This document shows positions 35,670 to 46,481 of a DNA stretch of 64,000 nucleotides, in pieces. The stretch spans positions 310,001 to 374,000 of the forward strand of contig SNVD02010487.1 in the NCBI GenBank assembly GCA_013180625.2. Reading direction: 5' to 3'. This stretch comes from Boswellia sacra (Eukaryota; Streptophyta; Magnoliopsida; Sapindales; Burseraceae). A program made the translations under genes and the position numbers. The notes under the pieces are model-generated. The model saw nothing but the letters and a program-made list of their open reading frames with translations. It did not search any database and was not told the origin of the DNA. The first letter of the stretch is position 1. Each line of letters starts with the position of its first letter.

Positions 35670-36957
35670 TTTTTATATATTTGTCACTTTGTAATTTTTT
35701 TATTTGGCGGTTTTTAAAAAAATTGAGAAATATAACAATAATCTGGAAGTCAAACCTGGTTATTCAACTTATTTGTCAATTTTTGTCTTTATTGAATCAA
35801 TATTTATCACATTTTTATAAAAGTATGACAAGTATGTGTACATGTAATATTTCCTCTTTCCCTCTATCTTTTCATCTTCTCTTTAAAATATGTACATATA
35901 ATATTTTAATTTTCAATAAAACAAAGAAGTTAAAAATATTAAAATAATAATTAAATAATATAATTTTATGTTTTAATTAAAATTGAAAAATAATTTTTAA
36001 AAATATTTAAATAAAAGATAATATTATTGCCTATGTGAAAACAATAAATTTTTAAATATTAAATTATATAAAAGTAAATTTTTAAATGTGAAAATTTCAT
36101 GAAATAAATAAAATTATTTTATAATTTCAACGTGATAAAATTATTTAAAGTACTTTCAAAGTGATGAAAATTAGATTATTTAATTTTTTGATAAAAAAAT
36201 TAAGGAATTAAAAATCTCAAATAAAATTTATTTTTAAATAATACAACATTTTTGTTTAAGTAAAAATTAGTATAATTTATTTTAAAAATTAAATTAAAAC
36301 AATTAGTGCTCCAAAAATTAGGAAAAATATCTATAAGGTTGCAAATGAAAAATTATGAAACATAGGGACTTATAAATGTTGAGGATGATTCTGATAAATT
36401 TTAATAGATATGGATTTCCACAAAATTTAACACTAGTACATAATGAAAAGGAGGTTCACCTAAAATCGTAAACCTAAATCGACGATTCCTAAAACACCTC
36501 CACTCCAGTACCTATGCTCACACGCCCTTCTCCACTCCGCCATCCTTTGTTACATTTGCCACTCACTTTATCATTCATGGCTCACTCCCTCGTTCAGCCA
36601 CTAACTTGTCAATCGGCTACTAAGTCATCAATTAGCTCCCTCATCCACTTCATGACTCGTCACTTATCATTAATCACAAGCCTGGTTTTGTTTTAATAGA
36701 AGAGAAATTGGCGACATGCAGAGGTGAAATCTATCTCAAAAAAGCCTTTACTGAAAAATTTGGTTATTTCTAGTTCAAGTTCTCATCTTTCGTTGGATTC
36801 TTCTAGTACTTCGTGCTTGTCTCTTTATTTTGCTTTATGGGTATTACTTAAAACTTGATTTTTTTTTTCATATTACAGATAACAAATATGTTTGCTCTCT
36901 AAATAGTATTGAGACTCGTGTTTCTTGTGACTCGCTCTTTGATCGATTTTTGAGTTT
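35670..36957. other. Left interior of the Pack-CACTA; unidentified
   Basis: 35680-36470 is extremely AT-rich. 36480-36960 is more balanced and gene-like (a TTTTTTTTCATATTACAG acceptor-like site near 36880), but I cannot identify a parent gene. Confidence 0.4.
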
Positions 36958-36962
36958 GGTTT

Positions 36963-37410
36963 TGATGTAGGACGTATTAGATTATAAATTAGGAATTTTA
37001 ATTTTGATTTTAGGGATTTTAATAAATTAGGGATTTTAACTATTATTAGGGATTTTGACTTCTTGAATTGGGAGTAATCCTAATTGGAGTTATTTTCATA
37101 ATTAATAGTTTACAATTTTATTTAGGATTTAATTTTGGCATTTTCTAGTTAAACTAGGATTATAATTCTATTTCCTAATGGGATTTTATTTCCTACTAGA
37201 ACTAAGCTTTAAGATCCTATAAATAGGAACCTTTAGTTATCTTATTTGCAGATTTGATTGTTATCGTTTTTTTTATCTTTTAGTAAAAAAATTATTTGTC
37301 CCTCAATTTTCGCTCTACTTCTTCCCCAAATTTCTTCTATTATTTCTCCCATTTCCTCTGTCTACATCTCCCTCCCTTTCTATTAACTTAAGGAACCCCA
37401 TTCCTCATCA
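36963..37410 (+). repeat. 5' LTR of the small non-autonomous element
   Basis: Contains repeated TTAGGGATTTT motifs and a CCTATAAATAGGAAC TATA-type promoter near 37218. It matches 38536-38984 closely. Confidence 0.9.
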
Positions 37411-37574
37411 ATTGGTATCAGAGCGTAGTTTTGATCCCCTCTTGTACTATTTATCCTTTAGATTTTTGTTTAACCTATAAACCCTAAACCTCCCACCACC
37501 ATTAACTTACTTTATCCCAATTTCATCTTCCATCGTCCCTTAAAAAAATATATATATATATAGTTACTATTCAT

Positions 37575-37725
37575 CAATGTACTTTTCACCAGTGTTACTG
37601 TTCATGCTGAGTACTGTTCACTAAAATTACTGTTCATAAGATACTGTTCACTGGAGTTGCTATTCACCGTGAAAACTGTTCACTAGAGTTATTGTTCATC
37701 AACAACACATAATTCGGTTTGACCT
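37575..37725 (+). repeat. ACTGTTCA-type leader repeats
   Basis: About eight spaced copies of ACTGTTCAYNR or close variants (for example TTACTGTTCAT, GTACTGTTCACT, AACTGTTCACTAGAGTT) lie in the untranslated leader of the small LTR element. Function is unknown. Confidence 0.7.
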
Positions 37726-37811
37726 TTCTGCCCCTTTGACGTTTGTTCTACTTGTTGATTTTGTGGGTATTTGAGTAATTTTACATCAATTTAGCTGAAT
37801 CTTATCCTATT

Positions 37812-38495
37812 ATGATGACTAGAAGCAAGAAAAACCAAACTGAAGACCCTGACACATCCGACACCTCAGTCCAAAAACCTGAAATACTAGAAACACTCGA
37901 GCTAATGATAAAAGCCTTAGAAAATAGGACAAACATTAGGATAAATGCATTGGAAAAGAAAGTGACAGAAACATTAACAATTGTAAAAGCCTTACAAGCT
38001 TCCTTTCTTAAAATACAAGGCTGTAATTTGGAGTTATCCACCAAACATAGGAATCAAGAGATCTTTGGTGCAACTCCTAAGAACCATGAGGATGAGTGTG
38101 ATGATTCTAGTGGAGTTGATGAAGTAAGCGAGATTGATCTTCTATATTGGCATGAATCTAGAGGTGATATTGAAAGCAAGGGCAAGATGAATCCTAATGA
38201 TATTGTGGAATCTATATGTGAAGAATCTCACGAAATCATTCAAGAAATTGATTTCATAGGTTGTGATTCATATTTGGGTTCTTCTACTTCTATTATTGGG
38301 TCAACGGTCAAGTCTTCCATGGGGATTATTGTTTCTCTACCAATATTGAAGGCCGCTGAAGCATCAATAATTTTTCTATTATGTGTGCTTCTAATATTAG
38401 ATCGCTATGAAGTGAAGATTTGGATTGATGACTTTCCAATGATCGTACAAGGCAAGACGTGGCGTTTCCTTGTGTATTGGCAATTTTCTCCTTGA
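37812..38495 (+). CDS. ORF of the small non-autonomous LTR element, unknown function
   Basis: A 227-residue open frame starting MMTRSKKNQTEDPDTSDT. A likely coiled coil lies at residues 25-70 (ETLELMIKALEN..., NALEKKVTETLTIV), followed by an acidic DDECDDSSGVDE segment and a conserved EESHEIIQEIDFIGCDSYLG segment. The second copy (minus strand, 62597-62081) preserves the same layout, including the acidic and IGCDSYLGSST parts, so the frame is a family trait. Its position right after the primer site suggests a gag-like or packaging role, but no known domain is recognised. The start is chosen as the first ATG of the open frame. Confidence 0.6.
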   Translation: MMTRSKKNQTEDPDTSDTSVQKPEILETLELMIKALENRTNIRINALEKKVTETLTIVKALQASFLKIQGCNLELSTKHRNQEIFGATPKNHEDECDDSSGVDEVSEIDLLYWHESRGDIESKGKMNPNDIVESICEESHEIIQEIDFIGCDSYLGSSTSIIGSTVKSSMGIIVSLPILKAAEASIIFLLCVLLILDRYEVKIWIDDFPMIVQGKTWRFLVYWQFSP

Positions 38496-38535
38496 CAACT
38501 CGCCAGGAGTCGAGTTCTTTTAAGAGGGAGAGAAT

Positions 38536-38984
38536 TGATGTATGACGTATTAGATTATAAATTATGAATTTTAATTTTGATTTTAGGGATTTTAATAAAT
38601 TAGGGATTTTGACTATTATTAGGGATTTTGACTTCCTGAATTGGGAGTAATCCTAATTGGAGTTATTTTCCTAATTAATAGTTTACTATTTTATTTAGAA
38701 TTTAATTTTGGTATTTTCTAGTTAAACTAAGATTATGATTTTATTTCCTAATGGGATTTTTTTTTCCTAGTAGAACTAGGCTTTAAGGTCCTATAAATAG
38801 GAACATTTAGTTATGTTATTTTTAGATTTGGTTGTTATTGTTTTTTTAATCTTTTAGTAAAAAGATTATTTCTCCCTCAATTTTTACTATACTTCTTCCC
38901 CAAATTTCTTATATTATTTCTCTCATTTCCTCTGTCTACATCTCCCTCCCTTTCTATTAACTTGAGGAACCCCGTTCCTCATCA
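38536..38984 (+). repeat. 3' LTR of the small non-autonomous element
   Basis: Partner of 36963-37410. It is preceded by the purine tract at 38522-38534 and followed by TSD ggttt. Confidence 0.9.
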
Positions 38985-39228
38985 GGTTTGTAAAGAGGTT
39001 GTTGACTGGGTGTTCAAGGTGAAGGCCGTAGCCGGTGAAACGATGTAGTTTCATTAAAGTAAGGGTGTTATAAGCGAGGTAGATGAGGTGATGGTGAGGC
39101 TGTGTGAGAAGAGAGAGGAAGCGAGCAAGGATGGTGCAGTAGGTACGGCGCACGACAAGTTCTTGAAGGGATGCGGGCTTTGGGGCTAGGTCATTCAAGG
39201 ATTTGAAGGTGTTTGAGAGCGGATCCAC
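38985..39228 (-). pseudogene. Unidentified host-gene fragment, minus strand
   Basis: An open minus-strand segment starting at an ATG at 39228 reads MDPLSNTFKSLNDL, then LQELVVRRTYCTILARFLSL and YNTLTLMKLHRFTGYG, with codon use that looks coding. It runs into the small LTR element inserted at 38984 and can be followed on the other side of it (from 36957 downward) for about 20 codons before a stop. I do not recognise the parent gene. It appears to be another captured fragment within the Pack-CACTA. Confidence 0.45.
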
Positions 39229-39338
39229 GATTTTGGTTTACTTTGGGTTAGGGTCTTAGAGTCGATGTGGGTTGTTTAGAGGGTGGATGGTGAGTCATCC
39301 ATGGTGGTGCATCGTCCATAGTGGTTTTTCAATTGTTT

Positions 39339-39431
39339 GACGGGAAAAGAGATTATTATCGTTACTTAGCTGAGTTCAAATCTGGTGATGATAGTAAAGA
39401 AGTTGCAGATCAATCACTTAAGGCTTACGAG
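39339..39431 (+). pseudogene. 14-3-3 protein exon fragment captured by the Pack-CACTA
   Basis: The frame reads [20 protein letters not shown], then [10 protein letters not shown], the conserved helix of plant 14-3-3 (GF14) phosphoserine-binding regulators. It ends in GAG followed by a GT splice donor at 39432. Only this exon is visible, so the intact protein cannot be made. The preserved donor shows capture from genomic DNA, not from mRNA. Confidence 0.75.
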
Positions 39432-39760
39432 GTTTGTTCAATTTGTCTCTTTCCTCCCTCCTTACTCCATTACATGTGATTTTTTCATTCTAGAAAAATA
39501 AAATTAGAGTGTCACTTTTGCTTCTTTAATGCAAGCTATCACAGTTGTTATTTACAAAGTACAAATATGACACTCTTGTTGGACTAATTCTTCTCTTTGT
39601 TTGGCTTCTTTCTTATTTAAATTGCGCTAAACATTTTGGAAGTTCTTATTTGAACATTTGAGACCAATATTCAATATTAACCCTTACCGTGTATGTCTAC
39701 TCCAGTAACTATATTTCTTAGTAATTTGTGGGTTATATCTATAGGTCATGAAAATACTGA

Positions 39761-40245
39761 GATTGGAGGTTTTGAATTCCTGGCACCAACAACTCGTAGA
39801 AATGCCTTGCGGATATTGCGAGCTATGCAGCTTTCCAAGCCTAGTTTGTCTCTTCTCAGCACTGATGACGTCCTCCTGAACTGCCGCCGCTTTGGGGTAT
39901 GTTCTAGAACATATGTTTATTGAAATCTTAATTTATTTTATTTTGCAGTGTTATTGGAAGAGAGTCCAGGTGTTGGGAAAACAAGTCTAATTACTGCTTT
40001 AGGCAAATATTCTAGGCATAAAGTTGTTCGCATTAATTTACCGGAGCAGGTGAGTGTTTGTGTGTTTATGCTATCTTTGTTCTTCATCCTTTTTTACATT
40101 CTCTGTAACCTTATCATATTTCTATGCATATGATTTTAATTGTGCTTCTGGTGCAGACTGGCATAATGAATTTGTTGGGGTCGGACTTGCCTGTTGAGAG
40201 TGATGAGGGAATGAAGTTTCATGGGCAAATGGAATCTTACTGCAG
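39761..40245 (+). pseudogene. Midasin (MDN1) AAA-ATPase exons captured by the Pack-CACTA
   Basis: Three exon-like pieces: 39761-39842 (LAPTTRRNALRILRAMQLSK), 39949-40049 (LLEESPGVGKTSLITALGKY, a Walker A motif, then VVRINLPEQ) and 40157-40245 (LLGSDLPVESDEGMKFHG). Each inner boundary has AG/GT signals. Midasin is the giant dynein-like ATPase that remodels pre-60S ribosomes. The piece after GMKF is out of frame relative to the family, and the normal downstream AAA domains are absent, so this is a dead fragment. Confidence 0.8.
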
Positions 40246-40834
40246 GTTAAGACATGTTTTAAAAAAAACTTTTTGTCTTTAGTTTACTTGCTATGTATAC
40301 TGAAATACTTGATGTAAATGTATGTAGCAATAATTATACGGTCCTCCAGGTTCCTTCAATACTTGAGTAACACCTCTTTTAAAAGAAACTTTTTTGGTTA
40401 CTCCACTAATTTGCCTTTTTTCTATTCTTTTTTGCACCCGGTGCATCCAGGAATTTATTTTGGTTTGTGTATTTATATCCAGTATTAATCTTGTCAGACA
40501 ACAACAGTAGGTGCTATTCATTACTTTCCTTTATCATGCTTTACATATTTATGTAAAAGGGTGTTTCGGGTGAAACTAGGTTCATCAAACTAATGTGATG
40601 GAGAATAAAGAATCTATATATTCTAGGAACTACGTTGTTTTAGGCATTTAGATATTTCATTACTCATTCTAGTTTGATTTTATATTTGTGGTTAAATCTT
40701 TAATTTAGGTAAAAGGGCCTTAGATTGTTCTATTGGTAGAGTTTGATGGTCTCTTTATAAAGAATACTATTTCTCTCCTAATTCACTCTAGGTCTCCCCT
40801 TTCTTTTCTGCATTTCTTTGCTTCTAATATATAT

Positions 40835-40838
40835 CTCA

Positions 40839-40874
<36 letters not shown>

Positions 40875-40893
40875 GCTCTCTCTCTCTCTCTTA
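40835..40893. repeat. (TC)n microsatellite
   Basis: A nearly uninterrupted CT/TC dinucleotide run with two single-base interruptions, in an intron-like part of the Pack-CACTA. Confidence 0.9.
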
Positions 40894-40899
40894 ACCTGT

Positions 40900-42395
40900 C
40901 ACTTTCTACCTGTCCTGCTCTACATCATATTGACATTGTAATTATGGTTGCAGAAAATTTTTGGTGTTTGTTGATGTGTCAAGTAGATTAGCAAAGCTAG
41001 GAGTTGCCATTTGCTAATCCTTTGTACTAAATAACCAGTTCATAAACTGAAAAATGTTATAATTGCCAACTTAAATATAAAATATTTGTTACTCTTTAAT
41101 TACTAAAACATTGAAGTTAAATAAAAAGTAGTAACATATTTCTCCTCATGCTGCATCAAAATAAATTGCAAAGTGGTGGACTTTAACAATGATGATTATT
41201 CTGGTGATGTATTGCCAGCACTCTCACAATTCTTCTAGGAGACAGTTAAGCCTTTTTTTATTGTGAATAGAAATCCTTGTTGAACTTTGACTTTTTTTTT
41301 TTAATTTCTGATAGGAATCCTGTTGTTGCCTTGATGACATTTGCTAGTAACTATTCCAGATTCCCACATGCTTGCTGCCACCTACACCATGGTTGTTACT
41401 GGCCATTAATTTAAAGGTTTCACTCTACTTTTACCATCACTTGACATGTGAAAAGAAAAATGATTCTTTTCCATTATATTGAATTTTAAGCCAATCACTT
41501 TCATCTAGGTATATTGGAACAATTTACTTGCGTAAGTATATTTTGGATCAGTTTACTGGCATAGATCAAATCGATGAATTGATAGTGCCTTGAAATGGTC
41601 CTGATTAGATTATAAGTCCTTTTTTCTTGTTAAAATAGCTGGAAATGTGTGGCAACTATGATGTGATATTTTCTCGTGTTCTCAATCCCTCTCCCATTTA
41701 AAACCATACCTTTTCTTTTTTCAATAATCTTCTTCCCTATTGCTGCAGTAGTTATAATCTTCTTCCCTACTGCTGTACCCAACTTTATATTGATACTCTG
41801 TTTTTGCTGGTCCTGTCTTTATTTCAACACCTAGTTGTTTTAAACTTAGGTGCACCTGAGAAGACGGAAGCCTTTTTATAAATCCTTTCCCAAGAGTGCA
41901 GCTGAATTCTTGATACTTAATAGTGGGAAACTTAGGAGTTTTATGATAGTGTTGATGGTCATGCAAAAGTTAGAATGAGATTTTTTTCACTCCAAAATTG
42001 TTATCTTATTTTACTTTCATTGGGAGCTTAGGAGTTTTATGAAAAATTTGTTTAATGTGACAAATGATACAGATTATGAATTCTTAAATTTTTCAAAATA
42101 CCCATTATATATATATATATATATTAATTTTTTTAAATACTTGGTGTCTAAAACTGCCAAATATTTGACGTGAATGTACTTATAACTCATTATGAGGGGA
42201 GTGCTATGAGCTTTATCTGAATGCTCACTTCTGCATGTCTTCCCAATTTGTCACTAGATTTTAATCTTGTTAATGTATCTAGATTGATTTTTGAATATTA
42301 AAATCATCCCTGATGATATATGTGTGCTGTTAGAACAGATGTCATGTCTACCTCTTTTGTCCTTCAATAACTAAAACTTGTCTTTGAATTGCCAG
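40900..42395. other. Pack-CACTA interior between gene fragments
   Basis: Non-coding, T-rich and intron-like. It includes a (TA)n run near 42105. No gene fragment is recognised. Confidence 0.4.
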
Positions 42396-43830
42396 ATTGC
42401 TTCTAAGTTCCTTAAACCAAATAAGAAAACTACAGATCTTGTCGGCAATGAGAAAATGAAGGCTAGCAAGAATGTCAGGCATATTGTTGTTCCCTATACT
42501 AGTACAGCGAGATCTCAAGTTATTCTTGATATCATTCGTTGTTATAGCAGGTTAGTTGTTTGTAATGTTAATTGTAGTTTAGTAATGAATATGTTTATCT
42601 GATATATTCTTTATTGGATTGATTACTTTATGTTCAATTTTTTATTTCTGGTTCAGTGGAGGCCGCATAATTATTTTCACTAAGATGAAGGAATCTGCTT
42701 CACAACTTGCTGATTTTTTGCCTGAAACGCAGGCTTTACATGAGGACATACAACAGTCTCAACGTGAGGTAAATTTTATGTGCTCACTTTTTGTACTTCT
42801 GTGTAATACACCCAAAAAAAAGGCGATTTCTTGACAAGTTCTTGTTTACTATTAACTGACTCTGCTTGCTTTGTTGAATTATGACCTTTTACTTGCAGGT
42901 TACTCTTTCTGGGTTCCGGTCAGGCAAGTTCATGACATTAGTGGCCACAAATGTGGCAGCACGAGGATTAGACATCAATGATGTTTATTAATTATCCAGG
43001 TTTGTGCCTTATGTCTTGGAAATCTTTATACTATGTTTATGTGCGAATATACTGACTAATGTTTATGTTTTAATGTGAACCTCCTCGTGATGTTGAAGCC
43101 TACATCCATCAATTTGGATGTACAGGAATAGCAAGTATGTGTAGAGAGAACTTGGCATTTTCTTTTTGTTTTAAATTCACTAAGAGCGTATATATTTTAT
43201 TTGTTTATACAGAGTTTGTTGGCGACCTTAGATGGATTATCATTTTTTCAGGCAATACTGGAGTAGCTGTAATGATTAATGATCCTAGAAGGTCAAATGT
43301 ATCCAAAATAGAAAGAGAATCTGGTGTGAAATTTGAGCACATATCTACTCAGCCAGGTGATATTGCTAAAGCTGCTGGTGTAGAAGTAGCTAAAACAATA
43401 ACCAATGTTTATGATAGTTATCTTTACTATCTTGGTTCTTGTAGATGCTTAAGATGATTGTTCTCTATGTTTTTAATATCTATCTACCTATTGAATTGCG
43501 GTGCAATTCCTGTATTTGAGTCGACTGCTAAAGAGCTACTGAGCACTTCAGGTCTATCAACAGTAGAACTGCTTGCAAAAGCACTCGCTAAGGCTGCTGT
43601 AAGTTTTTTGGTTTCTTCTTGTTTTGCATCAATTACATATGTGTTGTGTAATATATCTTTTTGAGGAAGTAATTTTTCATACTAAACACTGTGTGTATCG
43701 GGAATAACTAACTTATGACATGTTTTGTTTTGCAGGGTCATGTTGAGATAAAGAGCATATCACATCTTTCATCTTTGGAGAATCATGTTACATTGCTTAT
43801 TGAAGCTGGAAAACTGATCTACACCGCATC
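42396..43830 (+). pseudogene. RH7-type DEAD-box RNA helicase exons captured by the Pack-CACTA
   Basis: Seven exon-like blocks with AG/GT borders: 42396-42550 (IASKFLKPNKKTTDLVGNEK), 42657-42768 (GGRIIIFTKMKESA), 42899-42988 ([19 protein letters not shown], helicase motif V), about 43078-43135, 43252-43425, 43502-43598 and 43736-43830. Together they cover the helicase C-terminal domain and the start of the GUCT-type tail of nucleolar RH7 relatives. An in-frame TAA follows INDV, and motif VI, usually HRxGRxGR, has become HQFGCTG, so the ATPase arginine fingers are gone. The N-terminal DEAD domain is absent. Confidence 0.8.
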
Positions 43831-44194
43831 GTAAGCTCCAAAATCTTTCCGATTTTAAGACTTTGATGTGACATTGTATAATAAATTAGGGAGTTTAATA
43901 ATGTGAGTTATTAGAATTGTTTCGGTGAGGAGTATGAGTTTATCTGATGAGGGTGATGACATGTTTGTGTGCCTCAACAGGCTTAAACTAGGTACAATAT
44001 TTGATGTTGGACTAATGATCTATGTTATTTTTTATTATAGTCTCTGATTGTCTGTAGAAGCAAAATTAACAAGATAAAAGGGTGCCTGCCACCTTTATTT
44101 GATTGAAGGTAGGAAGCAAATTTGATAATTTATCCCCAATAATTAATATATCCTCAACTTCGCTTGCAAAATGCATTACCAAAGAATTATGGTG

Positions 44195-44504
44195 CATATT
44201 TGTTTACACCCAGAATTAACCCTAAACGGCTAAAAACTGGGTATATATTTTTTTAATTTTTAAATTATTTATACTTGGTGGTCAAAAATTCCCAACTATA
44301 TTTTTTTTTAATTTTTAAAACTATTATACTTGGCGGTCAAAAACCGCCAAATATAGTCAGGAGCATATTTGGCACATTGACCAACCGCCAAATATGCCAA
44401 ATTGACTATATTTGGCAGTGTCATTAGTGGCGCTTTTAAGACCGCCAAATACATATATATTTGACAGTTTTTGACCGTCAAATATGAGCATTTTTCTTGT
44501 AGTG
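44195..44504. repeat. Right subterminal repeats of the Pack-CACTA
   Basis: Repeated TTTGGCGGT / ACCGCCAAATA motifs in both orientations lead to the terminus CTTGTAGTG at 44504. This is the expected layout of a CACTA end. Confidence 0.75.
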
Positions 44505-44507
44505 ACA

Positions 44508-45000
44508 TTAGGTGTAACATTCAAGAGTCTAATGATGCCATCGTATCAAGATTTATTAATGGACATAGGTTTGACATCAAGCGTGTTGTTGAGTTGAGCT
44601 CCCCTAAACTGTAGAAGATGCCTATAATAAAGCCCTAGAAGCCAAACTCTATGCGAAAACTTATAATGCTAAGCAAACTTCTTCAGCGCGTACTCCATCT
44701 CCTCAAATTAAGGCTTTTAATAGGAGCAACTTTAATCAACAATCCTCCACTACTAGAGCTTCTAGCTCGTCATCTCCTAGTTACTCCACATCTAGTGCCT
44801 CCAATCCTAATGTAAATCCTTGTTTCAACTCAAATAGGGAAAGATCAATGAATGCTTCAAACCAATCCTTTAGTTCCCTAATTGTGTGCCACAATTGTCA
44901 AGGTAGAGGCCATGCTGCTGCTCGTTGTCCTAGTTGTACTATGAACATAGGATATGAACCTAGTGAATCAATACATGAGATCCTGAAGGAGAGGTCTTAG
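44508..45000 (+). pseudogene. Gag C-terminal part with zinc knuckle, plus-strand chromovirus
   Basis: Continues the gag broken at 35657: NDAIVSRFINGHRFDIKRVV, a serine-rich linker and a zinc knuckle CHNCQGRGHAAARC near 44890. Stops occur near 44614 and 45000. It is non-functional. Confidence 0.8.
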
Positions 45001-45824
45001 AACCATTGGAGGAGAGTGAAGATTTAGGATTAGGAGACATTCAAGAAGAGGAGTTTAATGAGCAATTGTCAGTTATGCATTGTATCTTTTCTACTCCAGT
45101 AGTTTTTGATTCTTGGAAGAGAACTAGTTCCCTTTAAGAATTAGTTACGCAAACTAGTGATAGATGGAGGTAGTACCTTAAATGTCATCTCTAAGGCTGT
45201 AATTGATTGGTTTAACATCACTCTAAAGCCTCACCCTAATCCTTTTCAGGTAGCTTGGGTTAATAAAACAACCCTACCTTTCACCCATAGATGCCTCGTT
45301 CCTTTTAAGTTGTGTTCTTACAAAAAATAAAATAAAATCTATTGTGATGAGTTACCCATAGATGTAGCTCGTATCCTCCTAGGTAGACCATGACTTTATG
45401 ACCATGATTTTATAAACAATGGGAAGAGAATGCCTATGTTTTTAATCATTGTGGTAAGCCTATTACCTTGAAACTAGCCAAACCTAATGACAATTGTAAG
45501 GTTTTAACTATAGTTCAAAAGGATAAGCCAACTCCAATATCTAGATCCAATACCGTAGAGCCTAAGAAACACAACTTGAATATTTTGGTTCCAACTCATT
45601 TTATGAAAAAAAGCCAAGAGACTGGTGTTGTGTACACTCTGGCTTTAAAAAAACAATCACCGGAGTCCAGTTTAGACTTTTCCCCTAAGATAGGTGAACT
45701 TTTAGAATAGTTTAGTGGTGTAGCCCTTGAGGACTTACCAAACGAGCTACCACCCATGAGAGATATTCAACATGTCATTGACTCAGTTCTAGGTTCATAA
45801 CTTCCTAACCTTCTACATAATAGG
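45001..45824 (+). pseudogene. Protease region of the plus-strand chromovirus
   Basis: The aspartic-protease-type triplet is in LVIDGGSTLNVISKAVID near 45147-45200 (DGG instead of DSG/DTG), followed by LPFTHRCLVPF and ARILLGRP near 45390. Several stops break it. 45468-45710 is an open linker to the reverse transcriptase. Confidence 0.65.
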
Positions 45825-46440
45825 ATGAACCCCCTTGAGAGAGCTGAGTTAAATAGAAAAATAGAAGGTTTGCTAGAAAAAGGTCTCATTCGTCATAGTC
45901 TTAGCCCTTGTGTAGTTCCAGTGTTACTCACCCATAAGAAAGATGGATCTTGGAGAATATGTGTTGATAGTAGGGCCATCAGCAAAATAACTATTAAGTA
46001 TAGGTTTCCCATACTTAGACTCGATGAAATGTTAGATAAGCTAGCTGGTTCTAGTTGGTTCTTCAATAGAGACTTAAGGAGTGGTTATCACTAGATTAGG
46101 ATTAGACCAGGTGATGAGTGAAAAATTGATTTTAAATCCCCTGATGGATTGTATGAGTGGTTAGGTATGCCTTTTGGGTTGTCTAATGCTCCTAGTACTT
46201 TTATGAGAGTCATGACATATGTGTTACGACCCTTTATAGGGAAGTTCCTTGTAGTTTATTTTGATAATATTCTCATATATAGTAAGAGTGAGGAAGATCA
46301 TTTAAACCATCTTAAGAAAATTTTCAGTACCTTTAGGAATGAGAAGATGTACATGAATCTTAAGAAATGTTATTTTATATAGTCTCAAGTCCTTTTCTTA
46401 GGATTCATAGTTTCTTCAGAGGGTATAAAAGCTGATTCGA
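45825..46440 (+). pseudogene. Reverse transcriptase of the plus-strand chromovirus, catalytic residue lost
   Basis: [65 protein letters not shown] and [11 protein letters not shown] follow the chromovirus order. The catalytic YxDD motif reads YFDN (codon 46266-46268 encodes Asn), and stops lie near 46093, 46120 and 46380. It cannot polymerise DNA. Confidence 0.85.
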
Positions 46441-46481
46441 GTAAGGTAAAAGCTAGTACATCGTGGCCTACACCTAAGACT

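Larger units (their letters stand above)
36963..38984 (+). mobile_element. Small non-autonomous LTR retrotransposon (LARD/TRIM-like)
   Basis: LTRs are at 36963-37410 and 38536-38984 (448 and 449 bp), starting TGATGTA and ending CCTCATCA. TSD ggttt is at 36958-36962 and 38985-38989. The primer site TGGTATCAGAGC is at 37413 (tRNA-iMet), and a purine tract AAGAGGGAGAGAA lies before the 3' LTR. The internal region of about 1.1 kb has one open frame and no protease, reverse transcriptase or integrase, so it depends on another element. A second, truncated copy on the minus strand hosts the LOG-bearing Athila element. Confidence 0.9.
35658..44504. mobile_element. Pack-CACTA transposon carrying fragments of host genes
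   Basis: The left end is CAATACAATAA (a decayed CACTACAAGAA) at 35658. The right end is TTTTTCTTGTAGTG, ending at 44504. TSD aca lies at 35655-35657 and 44505-44507. Discounting the element restores continuity of the chromovirus gag frame at the site, which supports these ends. It has no transposase gene. It carries a 14-3-3 exon, three midasin exons and seven RH7-like helicase exons, all plus strand and with introns, plus an unidentified minus-strand coding fragment. A small LTR element inserted in it later (36963-38984). Confidence 0.75.

Noticed and set aside
39761..43830. Functional midasin or RH7 gene
   Set aside because: Only a few exons are present, with stops and lost motifs, and all lie inside a CACTA element with a target duplication.
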